9,635 nucleotides of DNA from Candidatus Campbelliibacteriota bacterium (GTDB lineage Bacteria; Patescibacteriota; Minisyncoccia; Phycocordibacterales; CSBR16-193). Positions 5,124-9,635 of the stretch are shown in pieces; within the stretch, counting starts at the first letter, position 1; the number at the start of each line of letters is the position of its first letter. The notes below the pieces were generated by a model that searched no databases, had not been told where the DNA came from, and was given only the letters and a program-made list of their open reading frames with translations. Where the stretch lies: positions 1 to 9,635 of the forward strand of contig SKVL01000044.1 of the NCBI GenBank assembly GCA_007129455.1, in the 5' to 3' direction. Position numbers and translations under genes: made by a program.

Positions 5124-5870
5124 ATGAATAACATTTTTACCACCGTTGCTTTTCTTGTTGCCGGCGGAATGATTGCCGGTGTATTTTTAATAACGGATTC
5201 CGATGATTCGGAGAGAGACCATCTTGGTGAGGCAGACACCGAAGAAGAATTCGGAATTTTTGAAGAAGTTCTGTCGGCCGAAGATCTTTTGGAGACTTTT
5301 GATATAAGGGGTTGGAATCGTGTCGAGCACAATACTGCCGGTAGTCCCGAGGCACCGGTGGTTTTGGTTCAGTATTCGGATTACGCGTGCCATCTTTGTT
5401 TTAAGTTCTGGGAAGAAGTTTTGCCGAAGATAAAAAGCTCTTTCATCGATAAAGGATTGGTCATGTATGTATACAACGACTTTGCTGTACATGGCGGGGA
5501 GAGAGCCATGGAGGCGGTCTGGTGTGCTTCCGAACAGGGGGCTTTTTGGCCATATCATGATGTCATCTATTCCAGATATGAAAAAGACAGACAGAGGTGG
5601 AGTCTGACGGAGTTGCACAAAGGTTACTCGGAGGCGCTGGGATTGAATGTTAATAGTTTTTTAAGATGTTTTGAGGATAGAAAATACAAGAGGCACGTTG
5701 AAGAAATAAAAAGAGAGGCTTTGATTTTTGGGGTTCCCGTAGCACCTTTTTTTATTATAAACGATAAAATCATTCCCGGGTTTCAAGACTTTGAATTTTT
5801 TGAAGAGATCATTTTGGAAGAGATTAAAAACAGCTTAGCTGAAGAAGAAAATATAACCTCGGCAGATTAA
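5124..5870 (+). CDS. Membrane-anchored DsbA-like thiol-disulfide oxidoreductase (Thioredoxin_4/BdbD-like)
   Basis: The 248-residue protein has an N-terminal hydrophobic helix (about 5-23), then an acidic linker (25-60), then a DsbA-type thioredoxin domain. The active site is CHLC (C89, C92) in YSDYACHLC. The cis-proline loop is GVPVAPFF (203-210, P208). WCASEQGAFWPYHD around C134 and RCFED around C182 match the extra cysteine pair seen in many BdbD-like proteins of this family. There is no lipobox, so it is probably an inner-membrane-anchored enzyme facing outward that forms or rearranges disulfides in exported proteins. No DsbB/VKOR-type reoxidation partner is visible here. The start ATG has GAGGA 10 bases upstream and a plausible promoter at 5055-5084. 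The transporter gene follows 34 bases downstream, probably co-transcribed. Minus-strand frames at 5087-5332, 5137-5355 and 5187-5618 are shadows. Confidence 0.93.
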   Translation: MNNIFTTVAFLVAGGMIAGVFLITDSDDSERDHLGEADTEEEFGIFEEVLSAEDLLETFDIRGWNRVEHNTAGSPEAPVVLVQYSDYACHLCFKFWEEVLPKIKSSFIDKGLVMYVYNDFAVHGGERAMEAVWCASEQGAFWPYHDVIYSRYEKDRQRWSLTELHKGYSEALGLNVNSFLRCFEDRKYKRHVEEIKREALIFGVPVAPFFIINDKIIPGFQDFEFFEEIILEEIKNSLAEEENITSAD

Positions 5871-5904
5871 GTGGAGTCACCTTCTTTTTAATTTAAAAAA
5901 TAGC

Positions 5905-7203
5905 ATGCCCTATACCTTCCGTCGTGTCTATTGGTCTTCCGAGAGTGCTTTCGTTTTTGCCACCGCGGCTGCGGCTGTCGGCTTGGGTAATATCTGGAGA
6001 TTTCCATATCTTGCCGGGGAGAACGGAGGTGGAGCTTTCATAATTGCCTACATTATTGCCGTCATAACAATGGGGATTCCTTTGATGGTTCTCGAGATAA
6101 GTGCCGGGCGAGCGGAGAGGGGAAGCCCCGTTCGTACTTTTAGAAAGATAATGAAAAAAGCGGCACCGGTTGGATGGCTCGTTGTTCTTTTGACGCTCAT
6201 AATAATGAGCTATTACTTGGTGATTACCGGTTGGACGTTGGGTTTTGCCGTTGAAAGCGTAAGGGGTGAGTTGCCCTCTTTTTCGGATTTTACTTCCGGT
6301 TATGCCTCTTTGTGGTATTTTTTCATTGTTGTTGCAATAACTTCTTTCGTTGTGGCTCGGGGAGTAAAGATGATCGAGTGGTTATCAAAGATGATGATGC
6401 CCGCCCTTATTGTCGTGATTCTGTTTCTCACGGCGTACAGTTTGACTTTGGAAGGAAGGGGGGAAGCATTGAGATTTCTCTTTAACCCGAACTTTGCCGA
6501 TTTTTTAAATCCCACTTTATGGCTTTTGGCTTTCGGTCAGGCATTTTACTCTTTGGCGGTTGGGCAGGGTTATCTGATAACGTACGGAAGCTTTATGAAA
6601 AAGGGGACCAACCTGCCTCGTTCGGCCGGTTGGGTTGCTGGGATAGAAACATCAGTTGCTCTGATTGCCGGCCTTATGTTATTTCCGATAGTTTTTACCT
6701 TTGGCTTAAATCCCGCCGAAGGGACCGAGCTTGCTTTTACTACTTTGCCTTACGCTTTTACCATTATTCCTTTGGGGTCTTTGCTTGCCATACTCTTTTT
6801 CTGTCTTTTCTTTTTGGCCGCGATAAGCTCTTCCATTGCCGGCATGCAGGTTGTTAAAACGGCCGTGCGCGAGGAGTTCGGCTTTTCTCAGATTAAGGCT
6901 ACTGTCGCATCTTTTGTTCCTCTTATTCCGCTTGGAACTTTGGCGGCCTTAAGTTTTACACCCATGGAGTTATCTTTTCTGGGCCGTCCTTTTTTGGAAA
7001 TACTTGATATGTTCGCCGCTAATCAAATAGTGGTAACCTCGGGAATAGTAGGGGGAGCGATTATAAGCTGGAGTATTTCCAGAGAGAATCTTGTAGATGG
7101 CTTCGGTACTCGTTGGAAGAGACTTGCAAACGCGACGGTGACTGTCGTCAGGTTTTTGCCGATTCCGGTAACGGTGCTTTTGATACTGGCTTGGTTGCTT
7201 TAA
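5905..7203 (+). CDS. Sodium-dependent amino-acid transporter, NSS (SLC6/LeuT) family
   Basis: The 432-residue polytopic protein carries the NSS helix-1 signature AAVGLGNIWRFPYLAGENGG (23-42), whose unwound part holds sodium and substrate contacts including N29. It also has the helix-6 pattern AFGQAFYSLAVGQGYLITYG (209-228), helix 7 (ETSVALIAGLMLFP, 248-261) and the helix-8 serine cluster AAISSSIAG (305-313) expected at the second sodium site. Length and hydrophobicity suggest about 11 helices, as in the shorter bacterial members such as MhsT, rather than the 12 of LeuT. It would import an amino acid with Na+, which suits an auxotrophic small-genome bacterium. The exact substrate cannot be read. 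ATG start without Shine-Dalgarno, 34 bases after the dsbA-like gene, so translational coupling or leader-independent initiation is possible. Frames at 6300-6515 (-), 6519-6857 (+) and 6970-7359 (-) are shadows. Confidence 0.95.
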   Translation: MPYTFRRVYWSSESAFVFATAAAAVGLGNIWRFPYLAGENGGGAFIIAYIIAVITMGIPLMVLEISAGRAERGSPVRTFRKIMKKAAPVGWLVVLLTLIIMSYYLVITGWTLGFAVESVRGELPSFSDFTSGYASLWYFFIVVAITSFVVARGVKMIEWLSKMMMPALIVVILFLTAYSLTLEGRGEALRFLFNPNFADFLNPTLWLLAFGQAFYSLAVGQGYLITYGSFMKKGTNLPRSAGWVAGIETSVALIAGLMLFPIVFTFGLNPAEGTELAFTTLPYAFTIIPLGSLLAILFFCLFFLAAISSSIAGMQVVKTAVREEFGFSQIKATVASFVPLIPLGTLAALSFTPMELSFLGRPFLEILDMFAANQIVVTSGIVGGAIISWSISRENLVDGFGTRWKRLANATVTVVRFLPIPVTVLLILAWLL

Positions 7204-7479
7204 GGGGAATTGGTTTTTGTGGTTTTGCGCCATTTTTCTCAGGCTTCTCAGTGTCGGCACAGCGGAGTAAAAAAGACCGCTTAGAGGAATCTTTTTTGCG
7301 AAGTGTTCACTCGAGGGGAATCGGCTCCAATTTGCTAAACTCATTTTAGTACGATTCAAATTTCACCGGGTGCTTCTTTTCCGGCCCCCAATCTTTTTCT
7401 TTTAAAAGAGCGGGGTCCGTCTTTCAATTTCCAAACCGAAAAACGATTCTTTTTCTTTTCATTACCCCGTGTTTAAATA
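7204..7479. other. Non-coding stretch after the transporter, with weak hairpins
   Basis: I see no credible gene here. Two open frames that enter it (7113-7349 plus, 6970-7359 minus) overlap the transporter out of frame and have no family features. Two hairpin-like repeats occur. One is AAAAAAGA/TCTTTTTT at 7269-7276/7290-7297, a possible weak terminator for the transporter transcript. The other is 7382-7389/7412-7419, with seven GC-rich pairs, one mismatch, and an inner CTTTT/AAAAG helix at 7393-7397/7404-7408. I found no tRNA. Confidence 0.5.
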
Positions 7480-7508
7480 TTGACACAATGAATGAAAGCT
7501 TGTACTAT
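7480..7508 (+). promoter_or_regulatory. Strong sigma70-like promoter P1 of the small-protein gene
   Basis: A perfect TTGACA (7480-7485) is separated by exactly 17 bases from TACTAT (7503-7508), with TG directly before the -10. Transcription would begin near 7515, giving a leader of about 100 bases. Confidence 0.65.
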
Positions 7509-7519
7509 AAAAACATGTA

Positions 7520-7581
7520 AAAACTGTTGATTACCCGGTTGTCTATTGATTGTATAGTCATATATAATTAAAAACAGTTTT
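7520..7581 (+). repeat. 9-bp inverted repeat enclosing promoter P2
   Basis: AAAACTGTT (7520-7528) and AACAGTTTT (7573-7581) are perfect reverse complements 44 bases apart. In an RNA from P1 they would close a 44-base loop. In DNA they could be paired operator half-sites covering the P2 start. Given AT-richness, a 9-bp match is suggestive, not proof. Confidence 0.4.
7539..7568 (+). promoter_or_regulatory. Second promoter P2 of the small-protein gene
   Basis: TTGTCT (7539-7544) and a perfect TATAAT (7563-7568) are 18 bases apart, with a start expected near 7575 and a 45-base leader. It lies inside the P1 leader. Its start region overlaps the right arm of an inverted repeat (7520-7528/7573-7581). 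Confidence 0.55.
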
Positions 7582-7606
7582 CAGTTCTTTGATTTTTATA
7601 AAGAAG

Positions 7607-7612
7607 AGGAGG
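7607..7612 (+). promoter_or_regulatory. Perfect Shine-Dalgarno that fixes the small-protein start
   Basis: AGGAGG lies 6 bases before the ATG at 7619. Because this is by far the best ribosome site in the window, the start is 7619 rather than the in-frame ATG at 7589, which lies upstream of the site. Confidence 0.85.
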
Positions 7613-7618
7613 TGTAGG

Positions 7619-7783
7619 ATGAAGAAAAGTAAGATAAGAAATTTTTTAATGCACTACATGAACCCTCAACATGTGATGTGTCGATTAAGGGAATGTGGAA
7701 TCCCCTGTGGATACGCAAAAGGAATCTGTTTTCTATACGAGAAAAAATTTTACAACGTCCTGTTCTACAAGATCTTCTATTAA
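7619..7783 (+). CDS. Small basic four-cysteine protein, 54 residues, unknown function
   Basis: The protein starts at the ATG placed by the AGGAGG site and ends at TAA 7781-7783. It has a basic N-terminus (MKKSKIRNFL), then MNPQHVMCRLRECGIPC and an aromatic, basic end (YEKKFYNVLFYKIFY). Cysteines are at 21, 26, 30 and 37 (C-x4-C-x3-C-x6-C). Acidic residues are few (E25, E41) against about a dozen Lys/Arg/His, so it is strongly cationic. There is no signal peptide and no clear membrane helix. I have an unverified memory of small bacterial proteins sharing an NPLHVYCRL-then-YE pattern; if true, it belongs to a scattered uncharacterised family. The gene has its own tandem promoters and a strong terminator, pointing to high, independent expression. 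Metal binding, nucleic-acid binding or an antimicrobial role are all possible, and none is shown. Confidence 0.8.
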   Translation: MKKSKIRNFLMHYMNPQHVMCRLRECGIPCGYAKGICFLYEKKFYNVLFYKIFY

Positions 7784-7806
7784 AAGGGGCGTTCCGCCCC
7801 TTTTTT
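7782..7806 (+). terminator. Strong intrinsic terminator of the small-protein gene
   Basis: AAAAGGGGCG (7782-7791) and CGCCCCTTTT (7795-7804) form a perfect 10-bp stem with a TTC loop, and T's continue to 7806. The stop codon TAA overlaps the first arm, so the gene is only as long as its transcript allows. The A-run on the other side may let it act against the converging GH13 transcript too. Confidence 0.9.
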
Positions 7807-7904
7807 CTGGGTAGGGTCGACTACTGTATTTTAGTGTTTTGATAAATCTTAGGTGGGGATATAAAAAACATCCGACAAAAGAAGCTTATTTTTTGAACAA
7901 GTAA

Positions 7905-9539
7905 TTATTGTAGTTCAAATATACACCCTTCATTACCTTCCAGTACAATTTTTTTAAGATTTGATTCTGCGTTGGAATTTCGATTTGAATTGGTGCTCAG
8001 GATTATCCCAGCGCAGGTAAATTCAAAAGAAACTTCCGCCTCGTCGTCTGAAAAGTTAATCATAATCAATTTTTTTTCAGTCTCACTTTCTCGAATGTAG
8101 GCTAAAACGTTTTCATTTCCCGACTCTAAGGGTAGGTAGTCTCCTTCAGTTAAGGCTGACGATTGGTGGCGCAAGGCGATTAAAGAGCGATATAGATTTA
8201 AAATTGAATTCGGATCCTCCAATTCCTTTTTTACATTTATCTCCGGGTAATTATCGCATACAGGTAACCAAGGGTCCGCGTTTGAGAAACCGGCATATTT
8301 GTCGTCGTTCCATTGCATTGGAGTCCTTGCCACGTCTCTGTCAATTCCCAATCCCGGAACTTGTTTTTCCCATGGGTCTTGGATTGATTCTGGTGGAATT
8401 CGTACTCCTCCCATACCCAGCTCTGCACCGTAGTAAATAAAAGGAGTGCCCCTTAAGGTTAGTTGCAACATCGCTGCACTTTTGGCTTTTGATTCACCTA
8501 TTCTGTCCACTATTCGGCTAACGTCATGGTTGCTGAAAATATAGTTTGGCCAGTGATCTTTATTCAAAAGAGAGTCGTATTTGTCTATAAAATCTTTAAA
8601 TTTATCAACCCGCCAAGGTAAACCTAAGGTGTTTAGATTCATGGGCATGCAAACTTTTTTCTCTGAAGCTTGGTGATATTCCAACAGATCTTCAGCACAT
8701 AGCCATGTTTCGCTAACCATGAAATTTAATTTTTCATTTCCCAAAACTTCATCAATCTCTTTTATTATCTCTAGTATCTCGATTCTTTGGTTTCTGCTAT
8801 ATATGTGAATCAAGGCATCGTAAGGGTTATCGGTTTCCGGATTATAATTTGGATTCAGGGGTTCGTCTCGAAAGTCTCTATCTTTAAAAAGATGTTCTAT
8901 CGCATCTGCTCGAAAACCGCCGACCCCTCGGTTTAACCAAAACCGGAGTACGTTTTTCATTTCATCCAAAACTTCGGGATTTCTCCAATCTAAGTCGGGT
9001 TGATCGGATAGAAAACTGTGCATATAATATTGACCGCGGTTTTCATCAAAGGTCCAAGCCGGACCACCGAAAACGGAAAGCCAATTGTTGGGAGCCGAGC
9101 CGTCCGGTTTGGGGTCGCGCCAAAGGTACCAATTCGCTTTGGGGTTATCTCTTGAGGAGCGGGACTCTAGAAACCATGGATTTTGTGACGATGTGTGATT
9201 TAAAACATAGTCCATTATAATCTTTATCCCGCGTTTGTCGGCTTCACTAACTAAAAGATCAAATGTTTCAAGGTCTCCTAGTTCCAGGTCAATATCATAG
9301 TAATCAATAACGTCGTAGCCGTGGTCTTTTTTAGGTGAAGGATGAATCGGATTTATCCAAATAGCATCAACGCCGAGCGATTGCTCGGTTCCGTTAAGGT
9401 AGTCCAGTTTGTCAATAATACCTTTCAAATCCCCTTGGCCGTTTCCAGTGGTGTCTTTAAAGCTCAATGGGTATATTTGGTAAATAACAGCTGAGCGCCA
9501 CCATTCGGGGGATAAGGGTTTATGTTCTTTTTCCGACAT
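7905..9539 (-). CDS. GH13 family alpha-glucosidase / oligo-1,6-glucosidase-type enzyme, cytoplasmic
   Basis: The 544-residue protein has all GH13 landmarks. YQIYPLSFKD (20-29) opens the barrel. Region I is DYVLNHTS (110-117). Region V is QPDLDW (180-185), where alpha-glucosidases usually have QPDLNW. Region II is GFRADAIEH with nucleophile D212, region III is SETWL with acid/base E277, and region IV is SNHD with stabiliser D339. RTPMQWND (405-412) and HLFKDRDFRDEPLNPNY (216-232) point to the maltase/oligo-1,6-glucosidase subfamilies (GH13_17, 23, 31 neighbourhood). A beta-sandwich domain C spans about 470-544. With no signal peptide it should hydrolyse, or transglycosylate, short alpha-glucosides inside the cell. 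It stands alone, convergent to the small-protein gene. A -10 box only 10 bases from the ATG and no Shine-Dalgarno suggest a leaderless mRNA. The frames at 8204-8440 and 8237-8428 are shadows. Exact linkage preference is uncertain. Confidence 0.95.
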   Translation of the reverse strand: MSEKEHKPLSPEWWRSAVIYQIYPLSFKDTTGNGQGDLKGIIDKLDYLNGTEQSLGVDAIWINPIHPSPKKDHGYDVIDYYDIDLELGDLETFDLLVSEADKRGIKIIMDYVLNHTSSQNPWFLESRSSRDNPKANWYLWRDPKPDGSAPNNWLSVFGGPAWTFDENRGQYYMHSFLSDQPDLDWRNPEVLDEMKNVLRFWLNRGVGGFRADAIEHLFKDRDFRDEPLNPNYNPETDNPYDALIHIYSRNQRIEILEIIKEIDEVLGNEKLNFMVSETWLCAEDLLEYHQASEKKVCMPMNLNTLGLPWRVDKFKDFIDKYDSLLNKDHWPNYIFSNHDVSRIVDRIGESKAKSAAMLQLTLRGTPFIYYGAELGMGGVRIPPESIQDPWEKQVPGLGIDRDVARTPMQWNDDKYAGFSNADPWLPVCDNYPEINVKKELEDPNSILNLYRSLIALRHQSSALTEGDYLPLESGNENVLAYIRESETEKKLIMINFSDDEAEVSFEFTCAGIILSTNSNRNSNAESNLKKIVLEGNEGCIFELQ

Positions 9540-9549
9540 ATCAAAGAGT

Positions 9550-9555
9550 ATTGTA
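9550..9555 (-). promoter_or_regulatory. -10 box of the GH13 gene, implying a leaderless transcript
   Basis: On the minus strand TACAAT sits 10 bases before the ATG at 9539, so transcription should start 2-4 bases ahead of the start codon. No good -35 is present at 17 bases (AAGTCA-like), and there is no Shine-Dalgarno. An upstream promoter beyond the window cannot be excluded. Confidence 0.45.
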
Positions 9556-9635
9556 ACACGACAAAAAGAGAATGACTTCTTTAAAATTTAAAAACAAAAA
9601 CCGCTTTCGTTGAGAGTCCTTCTTTGTGGAGATGG

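Noticed and set aside
6970..7359. 129-codon minus-strand frame over the transporter end, and the 78-codon plus frame at 7113-7349
   Set aside because: Both lie out of frame with a clear NSS transporter, show no family features and extend into a non-coding gap; typical shadows.
7300..7420. tRNA gene suggested by GATTCAAAT and GATTCCCCTC segments
   Set aside because: The expected 5-bp T-stem and 7-bp acceptor stem do not form on either strand.
1..9635. CRISPR array or insertion sequence
   Set aside because: No regularly spaced repeats, transposase or paired terminal repeats with target duplications were found; the only direct repeat noted is the 11-base pair at 370-380/404-414.

Overview
The window looks like chromosome from a low-to-mid GC bacterium of the Candidate Phyla Radiation (Patescibacteria, perhaps Parcubacteria-like). 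This is inference. It rests on compact genes, few recognisable Shine-Dalgarno sites, very short ribosomal and IF3 proteins, GTG and TTG starts, and a pilin-like C-terminal tail at the left edge of a kind I associate with these genomes. The standard code fits: no frame I assign contains an in-frame TGA.

Left part (1-980, plus strand). The end of a small membrane/pilin-like protein comes first. A 420-base stretch with no gene follows. It is full of long, nested complementary arms (16 bp at 178-193/338-353, about 21 bp at 243-263/267-287, 12+7 bp at 349-369/429-449) and looks like an unidentified structured RNA. A small four-helix membrane protein (540-968) follows and ends inside a bidirectional terminator.

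Middle (990-4893, minus strand). Five genes read leftward: an ATP-grasp ligase, a Mur-ligase-family enzyme resembling the C-terminal half of cyanophycin synthetase, then infC-rpmI-rplT (IF3, L35, L20). The two ligases keep the domain order of cyanophycin synthetase but are separate genes placed directly upstream of a translation operon. They probably act together to make an amide- or peptide-linked product that I cannot name.

Right-middle (5055-7203, plus strand). A promoter drives a membrane-anchored DsbA-like thiol oxidoreductase and, 34 bases later, an 11-helix sodium-dependent NSS-family amino-acid transporter.

Right part (7204-9635). After a 276-base stretch with no gene comes a self-contained unit: two tandem sigma70-like promoters, a perfect Shine-Dalgarno, a 54-residue basic four-cysteine protein and a strong terminator. 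Converging on it is a cytoplasmic GH13 alpha-glucosidase-type enzyme whose only visible -10 box lies 10 bases from its ATG, suggesting a nearly leaderless mRNA. The strongest candidates for something undescribed are the structured region at 178-470, the small cysteine protein, and the split cyanophycin-synthetase-like pair.
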